64,000 bases of DNA from JBFWWP01 sp050246115. GTDB lineage: Bacteria > Planctomycetota > UBA8108 > UBA1146 > JAJFFE01. The stretch is from positions 1 to 64,000 of the forward strand of contig JBFWWP010000013.1 in assembly GCA_050246115.1 (NCBI GenBank), in the 5' to 3' direction. The notes under the pieces are model-generated. The model saw nothing but the letters and a program-made list of their open reading frames with translations, had not been told where the DNA came from and did not search any database. Both the position numbers and the translations under genes were made by a program. Shown here piece after piece: positions 7,288 through 14,823 of the stretch; position 1 is the first letter of the stretch; each line of letters starts with the position of its first letter.

Positions 7288-8088
7288 GTGCCTCCGGGGA
7301 GACCTTGGCGACCCCTTTCGAAGCGAGCACCCTTGGTCCAGCAACCGATCCCCCAGGACCCCGAATCCTCGGAGCCGGCGATTTCCTCGGACCTGGTCGA
7401 GGAAACCTCGAGCCTGGCTTCCGGTCCGAGTGGGTCGTGCGGCTCAGATCCCTGGGAGATCGCGTCGAGGAAGGACGGGGAGGCGGAGGACGAACAAGCC
7501 GGTCCGGACCCGGACGCCGAAGTCGTGTCGCACGCGTTGGGCGGCGACACCCGGGCCTTCGAAGAGTTGGTCGTTCGGCACCAGGCCCGAATCTACACCC
7601 ACGTGAACTTCATGGTGCGAGACCCGGAGTTGGCGGCCGATTTGGCACAGGAGTGCTTCCTGCGTGCGTGGCGGGGTCTAGCGAGTTTTCGTGGCGAAGC
7701 ACGCTTCGCGACTTGGCTGAAGCGGATCGCTGTGAACGTTACGCTCCATCACTTCGAGCGAACCCGTGCACAGAAGCGGACGGCGCGAGTGGTGTCGATC
7801 TCCTCGCCAGGCCTGACCGGCGACCCCGACGGCGCTGGCGATTTCGAGATCCCCGATGAAAGGCAGCCACCCGAGCGAAGCGCGATCGACCACGAGCGGC
7901 AAGCCGCGATCGAGCGCGCGGTGTCCGAGCTCGAACCCGAGTACCGAACGGCCCTCGCGCTGCGCGAGCTGCACGGTTACAGCTACCAGGAGATCACCGA
8001 GGTCTTGGGAATGCCCATCGGCACCGTAAAGTCGAAGATCTTCCGCGCCCGACAGGTCCTGCAGGAGAAGTTGAAGGATTACCTGTGA
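7288..8088 (+). CDS. ECF-type RNA polymerase sigma factor
   Basis: It encodes 266 residues from GTG 7288. The start is uncertain: no good ribosome site is present, a TATAGC hexamer lies 12 bases upstream, and TTG 7333 is an alternative. The first 75 residues are a low-complexity acidic extension. Region 2 follows (DTRAFEELVVRHQARIYTHV, DLAQECFLRAWRGL, FATWLKRIAVN). Region 4 lies near the C-terminus (ALALRELHGYSYQEITEVLG, PIGTVKSKIFRARQVLQEKL). Such factors redirect RNA polymerase once released by an anti-sigma factor. The next gene overlaps by four bases and encodes a candidate anti-sigma factor. Confidence 0.9.
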   Translation: MPPGRPWRPLSKRAPLVQQPIPQDPESSEPAISSDLVEETSSLASGPSGSCGSDPWEIASRKDGEAEDEQAGPDPDAEVVSHALGGDTRAFEELVVRHQARIYTHVNFMVRDPELAADLAQECFLRAWRGLASFRGEARFATWLKRIAVNVTLHHFERTRAQKRTARVVSISSPGLTGDPDGAGDFEIPDERQPPERSAIDHERQAAIERAVSELEPEYRTALALRELHGYSYQEITEVLGMPIGTVKSKIFRARQVLQEKLKDYL

Positions 8089-9791
8089 ACCGCGAGTTCG
8101 AGCCACACCCCAGCCCCGCAACCCTGTCGCTGTTCCATGACGGCGAGGGTCCGGACGAGTTCCGGGCCGCGATTGGGGAACACATCGCGGCATGCGATCC
8201 GTGCCAGCGCGAGTTGGCGCGGCTCGATCGCCTGTCGCAGCTGTTGCGTGGATTGCCGGAGCGGGCGGCCCCTGCGTCGGTGCTGACCGGCGTTCGCGCC
8301 GCGATCAACGAGACGCGTCCTTCCGGGCTGGACCCGATCGCGGACCTTCAGGTCCATGCACAAACCGCATTGACCATGGACCCACTCGATGCGCAGCGCG
8401 CGCTGGTCACGCAGGTGCCGCGGCGCTACGGGGCGGTGGCTGCGCTCTTCGTCGTGGCGACGCTCTTGGGTCTCGGGGTGTGGTGGAACCAGCGACACAC
8501 GGCGAACGCCCCCGAGCTAGCGCGCTTCGATCGCGAAGCAGACTCCCCGCCGGAGTCGTCCGCGAGTGCACCGACGAAGGGGGGCCGGCCGAAAGGTCTG
8601 GTGACCGACGGCGTCGTCGCACTCGACGACAAGGGCAACCCACGTGGCGACGTCTGGACCGCCGAGATGGAGAAGGGCCCGCCCCCTGCGGGCGACCCTA
8701 CGGCTCGCGCGGGGTCCGAGCTTCCCATGCCCGAAGTCGCGGCCAGCGAGGCGAAGCGCGCGCTGATCGCCGAACCGACCTTGGGAGAGGAACTCGCCGG
8801 ACAAGGAGTCGCAGGCGATCCGTCCGTGAACGGTGCCCTGGCAAAGACCGAGAGCGGCGCGTCGGCGACCCGGGACCGCATCGTGCAACGTTCGAAGGAG
8901 CGCTCGGAGCCCAACGACTCGGTCACCGGGCAACGCGACGCAGGAGGGCGGCTCGCCGGGCAGCCCGAGGGTGCCATGGACGAGGGTGCCGTGACCGAGG
9001 CGCGTGGCAGCAGCAAGTCGCGCGGCATGCGCGCGGCGCCGTCGCCGGTGGCAACGCCGCCCGAGCCAACGCCCCCCGATGCAAATACGCGGGATGCAGA
9101 TACGCCCGATGCAAAGACGCCCGACGCGATGCGCGACGCCCCGCCCGCATTGCCCACGGTCGCGTATCTCGAGGACGCAGGGACGAGGCTGTCGGAGCCC
9201 GGGTACTACGTCGTGCTCGAGACGCCCGAGGTGGTCCCGCTCGACCCGACCGCCGAGCTGAAGTTTTCGCAGTTGATCCTCACGTGCGACGAGGAACTGC
9301 AAAGGCGCCCACCGATCGACACCGCGCCGTCGCCACCGCCCTCGCCCGGCGCCTCGCTGCCGGAGCTGAAACTACTCACGGAGTGGCCCGTCGAGAGTCT
9401 TCGGGCGCAGCGCGACTCCAAGACCCCGGGCATCGAGATCGAGGTCGATCGCGCGCAGTTGCCTGCGGTGCTCGCGGCCACCCGTCGCTTCTTCGCGGTC
9501 GTGGACTTCGACTCATTCGGGACTCCCACCGAGGGCGAGAAAGCCGATGTCCCGGCCGAGCGCTACGGGGCCCCGGCGGACGCGGACAACGAGGCGCGGG
9601 CGCGCGAGAAGAAGGGCGAAGCGGCCACGGATCGGGCTGCGAAGTCGCCGCAGGGTACGTTGGAGAAGGGCACGTTGGAGAAGGGCACGTTGCAGCCGGT
9701 GGGCGGGGCCGCGGGCGTCGACCGCCAGGCGAGCCAGCCGACTCCGGATCGCGTGCGAGTGCGCATCTTGTTCTTGCGGCCACAGCGATGA
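8085..9791 (+). CDS. membrane-anchored zinc-finger anti-sigma factor with large periplasmic region
   Basis: It encodes 568 residues from GTG 8085, overlapping the sigma gene (GTGA). The N-terminus has the anti-sigma zinc finger pattern H-x3-C-x2-C in EHIAACDPCQREL. One transmembrane helix lies near residues 108-128 (AVAALFVVATLLGLGVWW). About 430 mostly disordered, charged residues follow. They include two short internal tandem repeats, DANTRDADTPDAKTPDA and three GTLEKG-like units. The last third (residues 350-500) has more ordered sequence (VAYLEDAGTRLSEPGYYVVL, ELKFSQLILTCDEEL). Its presumed role is to hold the partner sigma factor at the membrane until a signal is received. The sensory domain is not recognised. 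Confidence 0.8.
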   Translation: MNREFEPHPSPATLSLFHDGEGPDEFRAAIGEHIAACDPCQRELARLDRLSQLLRGLPERAAPASVLTGVRAAINETRPSGLDPIADLQVHAQTALTMDPLDAQRALVTQVPRRYGAVAALFVVATLLGLGVWWNQRHTANAPELARFDREADSPPESSASAPTKGGRPKGLVTDGVVALDDKGNPRGDVWTAEMEKGPPPAGDPTARAGSELPMPEVAASEAKRALIAEPTLGEELAGQGVAGDPSVNGALAKTESGASATRDRIVQRSKERSEPNDSVTGQRDAGGRLAGQPEGAMDEGAVTEARGSSKSRGMRAAPSPVATPPEPTPPDANTRDADTPDAKTPDAMRDAPPALPTVAYLEDAGTRLSEPGYYVVLETPEVVPLDPTAELKFSQLILTCDEELQRRPPIDTAPSPPPSPGASLPELKLLTEWPVESLRAQRDSKTPGIEIEVDRAQLPAVLAATRRFFAVVDFDSFGTPTEGEKADVPAERYGAPADADNEARAREKKGEAATDRAAKSPQGTLEKGTLEKGTLQPVGGAAGVDRQASQPTPDRVRVRILFLRPQR

Positions 9792-10114
9792 CGACTCCCG
9801 ACCCAACGCTGCGAGCCTTTCAGCAGCAGATCGAGGCACTGTACCGCGAGCGCGATGCCGGTCGTGGCGTCGCCCGCACCTACATGTGGTTCGTCGAGGA
9901 AGTCGGCGAACTCGCCCGCTGCCTGCTCACCCAGCCACCCGGCGGGGCCGACGAAGCGGCGGAGTTCGCGGACTGTCTTGCCTGGCTCTCCACCCTGGCG
10001 TCGCTGCGTGGGGTGGATCTCGGCGCCGTCGCCTGGCAGAAGTACGGGGCCGGTTGCCCACGCTGTGCGCTCACCCCGTGTTCCTGCGCGCACCGACGAG
10101 AAACCCCGCTGTAG
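9788..10114 (+). CDS. MazG-like nucleotide pyrophosphohydrolase with Cys-rich tail
   Basis: It encodes 108 residues from ATG 9788, overlapping the upstream stop (ATGA). The MazG motif EExxE appears as FVEEVGELARCLL, followed by EAAEFADCLAWLSTLASLRGVDL. This metal-binding helical fold hydrolyses nucleoside triphosphates to monophosphates and pyrophosphate. The C-terminus has an unusual Cys cluster, CPRCALTPCSC, which may bind zinc. The protein is close to a single-domain MazG in length, so it is probably a house-cleaning enzyme. A link to the sigma/anti-sigma pair is suggested only by the overlap. Confidence 0.8.
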   Translation: MTTPDPTLRAFQQQIEALYRERDAGRGVARTYMWFVEEVGELARCLLTQPPGGADEAAEFADCLAWLSTLASLRGVDLGAVAWQKYGAGCPRCALTPCSCAHRRETPL

Positions 10115-10140
10115 CTCTCCTCCCAACCCCGACGCCGGGT

Positions 10141-10146
10141 TACAAT
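10141..10146 (+). promoter_or_regulatory. candidate -10 element of the lptFG operon
   Basis: TACAAT matches the sigma-70 -10 consensus and ends seven bases before the lptF ATG. That spacing would place transcription start at or next to the start codon, giving a leaderless message. No obvious -35 is seen. Confidence 0.35.
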
Positions 10147-10153
10147 CCCGGCC

Positions 10154-11413
10154 ATGTTGCGCCAGCCTTGGATCATCTACCGCTACGTCGGCCGTGAACT
10201 CTTGGTGGTCTTCACCATGAGCTTGGCCGCGCTCTCCGTCCTGTTCATGATCGTCCTGGGCATCCAGGCGGTCCAGGCAGGGTTCAAGCTGGGTGTCGTG
10301 GTCGAGTGGATCCTGCGTTCGTTGGTCTACTCCTTCTACTACACCGTGCCGGTCTCCTTGCTGATCGCGTCGAGTCTCGTGTTCGGCCGCGTGGCTGCGG
10401 ATCGGGAGTACACTGCGCTCTGCGCCAGCGGCATTTCGCCCCTACGCCTCTTCGCCCCGATGCTGTTGCTGTCGGCGGCGGTTTTCTTCGTGGCGATGAC
10501 GACCCAGGGAACGTTGCTGCCGCTCGCTCACTACAACCAGCGCAACATCGCCCGCTACCTGATCAAACAGCTGGAGCACCTGGGTTCGGGGAAGCAAGGG
10601 CGGCTGCAGATCGAGAACGGCAGCGTCTACTGGGATGAGCACGCCGGGCCGAACCTGCGCGGCGTGTTGATCGAGATGAACGTCGAAGTCGATCGCGGCA
10701 GCGACGGGTTCGACGGCAGCCTCGCTACCGGATCGAAACCGGGCGTGACGGGAACCGAGCAACTCCTGGTGTCGGTCACGGCAGAGACCGCCCAGGTGTC
10801 GGTCGACCGTTCGGATGGCAACGAAACCGTCCGCTTGAACCTCGACAACGTCGGCATCCTCGCGAGCAACAAGGCCAGCGGCATCCTGTTCGAGGAAAAG
10901 GAGTGGACCCAATTCCTCCACAACATCCAGGCCGGGTGGCGCCAACTCGAGTTCCCGCTCCGCGAATCTCGGCGGCGCGAGGGCGACAAGACCACCGCCG
11001 AGTTGCGCGCCGACATCGCCACGTTCACTGCGGAACGCGCGGGGCTGCAGCAGAAGCTCACTGAATCTCCGTCGGACGAGGTGCGCGAGGCCAACATGGC
11101 GCAGATCGGCGTGCGCACGAAGCGCATCCGCAAGTCCGAGGCCGAGATCTGGGAGCGTCGCGCGCTCGCCTTCTCGTGCCTGAGCTTCGCCTTTCTCGGT
11201 TTCCCCCTGAGCCTGAGCCTGCGGTATCGACACCGCCTGGTGTCGTTCTTCGCGAGCGGCATGCTGGTGGTCACGATCTTCTACCCTGCGCTCCTCCTCG
11301 GCCGCACGCTGGCAGAGTCGGGAACGGTCCCGGCCCCGATCGGTCTCCTCGGCGGCAACGTGGTGCTCATCACCATCGGCCTGATCGCCACGGGAAGGCA
11401 GCTCTTCCGTTGA
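10154..11413 (+). CDS. lptF: LptF/LptG-family permease, LPS export (LptF position)
   Basis: It encodes 419 residues from ATG 10154. The family is recognised from the N-terminal YRYVGRELLVVFTMSLAALSVLFM, helices to about residue 115, a periplasmic beta-jellyroll region (about 130-300), and C-terminal helices starting ALAFSCLSFAFLGFPLSLSLRYR. The PLSL..R segment is typical of the C-terminal helices. LptF with LptG forms the inner-membrane part of the LptB2FG ABC transporter that extracts LPS from the inner membrane. The next gene, the partner LptG, overlaps by four bases (TTGA). Which of the pair is F and which G is assigned only by order. Confidence 0.88.
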   Translation: MLRQPWIIYRYVGRELLVVFTMSLAALSVLFMIVLGIQAVQAGFKLGVVVEWILRSLVYSFYYTVPVSLLIASSLVFGRVAADREYTALCASGISPLRLFAPMLLLSAAVFFVAMTTQGTLLPLAHYNQRNIARYLIKQLEHLGSGKQGRLQIENGSVYWDEHAGPNLRGVLIEMNVEVDRGSDGFDGSLATGSKPGVTGTEQLLVSVTAETAQVSVDRSDGNETVRLNLDNVGILASNKASGILFEEKEWTQFLHNIQAGWRQLEFPLRESRRREGDKTTAELRADIATFTAERAGLQQKLTESPSDEVREANMAQIGVRTKRIRKSEAEIWERRALAFSCLSFAFLGFPLSLSLRYRHRLVSFFASGMLVVTIFYPALLLGRTLAESGTVPAPIGLLGGNVVLITIGLIATGRQLFR

Positions 11414-12570
11414 CGCCGACGACGTCGATCGCCCCTCCGCGCCTCGCGCGCGCCAGCAAGCTCAGGCTCGGCGTACTCGATCGCTACCTGGTGCGCCAGT
11501 TCTTGACCTCCTACGCGCTGTGCTCGACGGTGATCATCGGACTGTTCGTCGTGCTCGAAGGATTGTCGCATCTCGACAACTTCTTGCAGCAAGAGCGTTC
11601 CTTGCTCGTGGTCCTCTTCTACTACTTCTGCGCCACGGTTCCCGTGTACTTCAGCCAGATCCTCGGTCCGGTCCTGACCCTCATCGGCGCGCTGTTCTCG
11701 ATCACGCTCCTCAACAAGGGCAACGAGATCGTCCCGATGCGAGCAACGGGGATGTCCATGAGCCGGATCCTGGCCCCCTTTCTCGTCACCGCCGGCTTCT
11801 TCGGCGTGCTCATGATCGTCGTGCAAGAGACGATCATCCCCCGATTCAAAGAGGAGATCCGGCTGGCCAACTCGTACAGCTCTCGCAATCGTGCGATCAA
11901 GCCCGACATGGTCGTCGACGCGACCGGCGCACTGATCAAAGTCGGCAGCTACGACCCGCACGAGAAGATCGGCCAGTACATCGAAGTGAAGTCGCGGCAT
12001 CCCGATGGAAAGGTGAGTCGACTGCTGCGAGCGGCGGAGGTCCGCTGGATCGGCAACGATGACACCGGACACTGGAAGTTGCACGACGTCGACGTGCAGG
12101 AGTGGGATGCGAACGGCGAGCAAGTCGCCTTGAACCCGACGATCGATGGCCCAGAGCGGATCCGGCTGCGGCCGGAGTCGATGGAACTGACGACCGACAT
12201 GAAGCCCGTGGACCTCGAGTCGACCGACAAGGACATCCCGTTCCTCACGTGGCAAGAGCTTCGGCTCCAGTACAAGCGCCGCCCGCACTTGACGCACCTG
12301 GAGGTGAAGATCCATCGTCGCCTGGCGTTCCCGCTGGCCAACGTGATCTTGTTACTGCTCGGGTTCCCCCTCGTCCTGCGCGGTTTCAGTCGTTCCTTGG
12401 TCGTCGGCGTGGCCGCGGCGATCGTGATCGCGGCAGCCTACCTTCTGGTGGACACGTTGTGCTCGGGACTGGGCAATCAGGGACGGATCCCCCCGATCCT
12501 CGCTGCGTGGCTGCCGGTGCTTTTCTTCGGGGCGCTGGGTTACACTATGTTCGTCAACATTGAGAATTGA
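11410..12570 (+). CDS. lptG: LptF/LptG-family permease, LPS export (LptG position)
   Basis: It encodes 386 residues. I chose TTG 11410 because it overlaps the previous stop (TTGA) and leaves a short N-terminal tail before LGVLDRYLVRQFLTSYALCS. Helices follow to about residue 110, with ILGPVLTLIGALFSI and MSRILAPFLVTAGFFGVLMI. A periplasmic domain spans about 150-290. Two or three C-terminal helices end it (RRLAFPLANVILLLLGFPLVL, VVGVAAAIVIAAAYLL). It is the partner of the preceding gene. The matching ATPase LptB is not in the window. Confidence 0.88.
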   Translation: MTPTTSIAPPRLARASKLRLGVLDRYLVRQFLTSYALCSTVIIGLFVVLEGLSHLDNFLQQERSLLVVLFYYFCATVPVYFSQILGPVLTLIGALFSITLLNKGNEIVPMRATGMSMSRILAPFLVTAGFFGVLMIVVQETIIPRFKEEIRLANSYSSRNRAIKPDMVVDATGALIKVGSYDPHEKIGQYIEVKSRHPDGKVSRLLRAAEVRWIGNDDTGHWKLHDVDVQEWDANGEQVALNPTIDGPERIRLRPESMELTTDMKPVDLESTDKDIPFLTWQELRLQYKRRPHLTHLEVKIHRRLAFPLANVILLLLGFPLVLRGFSRSLVVGVAAAIVIAAAYLLVDTLCSGLGNQGRIPPILAAWLPVLFFGALGYTMFVNIEN

Positions 12571-12671
12571 CCGCGCGGCACGGACGACTCCTCGAAGGTC
12601 AGGGCCTCGCGGGTCCTGGCACCAGAGTTCGACTCACCGCGTGACCTGCGCCAACGAAGAGCGGATCACCT

Positions 12672-13151
12672 ATGGACCAACCTACACCCTCACTCCTCCT
12701 CGACATGGTTGAACGCGAACTCGCCCGTAGCGGCGCTCCCAGCGAGATCCTCGCGAGCATCCTCCGTGCCTTCGAGGCCACGGTCGGGACCATCCACCGC
12801 TTCGAACCGACGACCGAAACGCTCGAGCTCGCAGCCGCGATCGGCCTTCCCGAGACGGTCCGCAAGCACGTCGAGCGCGTCCCGGTGGGCAAGGGCATGG
12901 CAGGGATCGCCGCGCAACGCCGCGCTCCAGTGCAGGTGTGCAATCTCCAGACCGACGACAGCGGTGTCGTGCGGCCCGGCGCCCGGGAGACCGCTGTCGC
13001 GGGCTCCATCGCACTGCCCATGCTCGTCGACGGGGAACTCCGCGGCACCCTCGGCGTCGGCAAGTCGACGCCGCACGAGTTCGATGCGGAGGAGACCCGA
13101 GTCCTGCTCGCCGTGGCCACGCGGTTGGGCCAGTCGCTCGGCACACGATGA
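12672..13151 (+). CDS. GAF domain protein
   Basis: It encodes 159 residues, almost entirely one GAF domain: IHRFEPTTETLELAAAIGLP, VPVGKGMAGIAAQRRAPVQV, SIALPMLVDGELRGTLGVGKS, then EETRVLLAVATRLGQSL. GAF domains bind small ligands or act as dimerising signalling modules. No output domain is attached, so it probably acts as a stand-alone sensor or adaptor. The domain has an fRMsr-like layout, but the methionine-sulfoxide cysteine triad is not obvious. The downstream gene overlaps by four bases (ATGA). Confidence 0.8.
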   Translation: MDQPTPSLLLDMVERELARSGAPSEILASILRAFEATVGTIHRFEPTTETLELAAAIGLPETVRKHVERVPVGKGMAGIAAQRRAPVQVCNLQTDDSGVVRPGARETAVAGSIALPMLVDGELRGTLGVGKSTPHEFDAEETRVLLAVATRLGQSLGTR

Positions 13152-13885
13152 AGCGTGCGCACCCGCGAAGTTCTCCGCTGGTGGCCACACTGAGCGAGCT
13201 CGCGCAGAGCGTGAGCCGACTCCGCTTCTCCGAACCGGTCACCCACGTCTACAATCCGCTCGACTACGCCTGGGAGTGCCACCGGGAGTACCTCGAGCGC
13301 TACGGTCGCGGAACCAAGGCGGTGTTGCTCGTCGGCATGAACCCGGGCCCCTTTGGCATGGTTCAAACGGGCATCCCGTTCGGCGAGGTCGCGGCAGCGC
13401 GAGATTGGCTGCGTCTGGAGGTGCGCGTGCAAGGCCCCCGAGTGCAACACCCCAAGCGGCCGATCGAGGGTTTCGCGTGCCGTCGGAGTGAAGTGAGCGG
13501 CCGTCGACTCTGGGGCTGGGCTGCCGCTCGCTTCAAGACCCCCGAGAAGTTCTTTCAGCGATTCTTCGTCCACAACTACTGCCCGCTGGCGTTCCTCGAG
13601 AGCACTGGCCGCAATCGTACCCCCGACAAGCTCCCGGCGACGGAACGCGACCCGTTGTTTGCCGCTTGCGACACCGCCCTTCGAGGGGTCATCGATACCA
13701 TCGCGCCAGAGATCGTCGTGGGAGTCGGCGCCTTTGCGGAAGCGCGCATCCGCGCCGCGGCCGCGTCCCGAGAGCTGCGAATCGGCCGCGTGCTGCATCC
13801 GAGCCCGGCGAGCCCCGCGGCCAACCGCGGTTGGGAGGCGCAAGTGGATCAGGCGCTCCGGGAGTTGGGGGTTCCGGTCGGGTGA
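13148..13885 (+). CDS. SMUG1-type uracil-DNA glycosylase
   Basis: It encodes 245 residues from ATG 13148. The uracil-DNA glycosylase fold is marked by the water-activating loop GMNPGPFGMVQTGIPFG and the C-terminal minor-groove loop HPSPASPAANRGW. The segment HVYNPLDYAW is typical of the SMUG1 family, as is the WGW/ARF helix (GRRLWGWAAARF). SMUG1 removes uracil and some oxidised pyrimidines from DNA to start base-excision repair. It overlaps both neighbours by four bases, which suggests co-transcription, although GAF, glycosylase and DUF3450 share no obvious pathway. Confidence 0.9.
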   Translation: MKRAHPRSSPLVATLSELAQSVSRLRFSEPVTHVYNPLDYAWECHREYLERYGRGTKAVLLVGMNPGPFGMVQTGIPFGEVAAARDWLRLEVRVQGPRVQHPKRPIEGFACRRSEVSGRRLWGWAAARFKTPEKFFQRFFVHNYCPLAFLESTGRNRTPDKLPATERDPLFAACDTALRGVIDTIAPEIVVGVGAFAEARIRAAAASRELRIGRVLHPSPASPAANRGWEAQVDQALRELGVPVG

Positions 13886-14823
13886 ACATACCCCATCGCG
13901 CGAACTGCAACCGCCGCCGAGTCGACGCGACAGCCGAAGCGCGGGGCGCGAACCCGTGCGTAACCGGGTGGAGGCTCGCGCTGCTCGCGCTGGGGTGCGC
14001 CCTCGGCGCATGGCTCGGGCACGGCGCGCTGAGGGCGGCGCTCGCCGATGACGAACGGGCCGCGAAGGCGCGGGCGGTCCAAACCCGGGTAGCGGAGATC
14101 GAAGCAGAGCGTCGCAACACACTCCGGCTCGAAGCCGATGTACGCGCCGCCCGCGACGAAGGCGAAGCGCGCACCCGCCGTCTCGAACAAGATCTGGCGG
14201 CGGTACAGGACGGCGCGACCGAGCGAACGCAGGAACTCGAGGAGTTGAGGGGCGAGGCCTCGCGGCTCGCCTTGCAGATCACTGAACTCGAGCGCACCGA
14301 AGCCGATGCCGGGAAGGCGCTGCTCGAAGCGTCGGAGCGGCTGGCGTCGGCAATCGCTGTCGGGATCCCGTTTCGCCGGCACGACCGTTGGACAGCGCTG
14401 CAGGCGATCCGCGCGCGCATGTTGACACCCGAGCCCGCCGCCCGGGTGTGGGCCTACGCAGAACTCCTCGCCTTCGCGCTCGACGAACTGCGGCTCGGGG
14501 CATCGCGCGAGTTGACGAGCGCAGCGGTGGCGGCGTCCGAGGATGCGACCCCGCAGTGCTTCGTGTTGCGGCTCGGACTCGTGAACCTCATCGCCGTCAG
14601 CGAAGACGGCACTGCGGTCGGACGCTCGACGGCGAGCAACGACGCGTCTTGGCGCTTCGACCTCGATCCGTCCGAGTCAGCCGCCATTCGCGCCGCAGTG
14701 CGCATCCATCGCCGCCTGGCCCCCCACCGCGTCGAGCACCTGCCCTTCGAGATCGGTGCGAGCGCCCCGCGCTCCGAGCCGGCGTCATCGCGGTCGCCGA
14801 CGGGCGAAGGTGCGCCCCGATGA
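13882..14823 (+). CDS. DUF3450-like coiled-coil protein, first gene of a TonB-type operon
   Basis: It encodes 313 residues from GTG 13882 (GTGA overlap). It has an N-terminal hydrophobic segment (about residues 33-50), then a long charged coiled coil (about 55-155, many Glu/Arg heptads such as LEQDLAAVQ and LRGEASRLALQITELER), then an alpha/beta region with DRWTALQAIRARML and AYAELLAFALDELRLG. This layout fits the DUF3450 family, known from operons that encode TtpC, ExbB, ExbD and TonB. It probably sits in the periplasm, anchored to the membrane, and helps assemble or regulate the energising complex. Family placement is by position and layout. Confidence 0.75.
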   Translation: MNIPHRANCNRRRVDATAEARGANPCVTGWRLALLALGCALGAWLGHGALRAALADDERAAKARAVQTRVAEIEAERRNTLRLEADVRAARDEGEARTRRLEQDLAAVQDGATERTQELEELRGEASRLALQITELERTEADAGKALLEASERLASAIAVGIPFRRHDRWTALQAIRARMLTPEPAARVWAYAELLAFALDELRLGASRELTSAAVAASEDATPQCFVLRLGLVNLIAVSEDGTAVGRSTASNDASWRFDLDPSESAAIRAAVRIHRRLAPHRVEHLPFEIGASAPRSEPASSRSPTGEGAPR

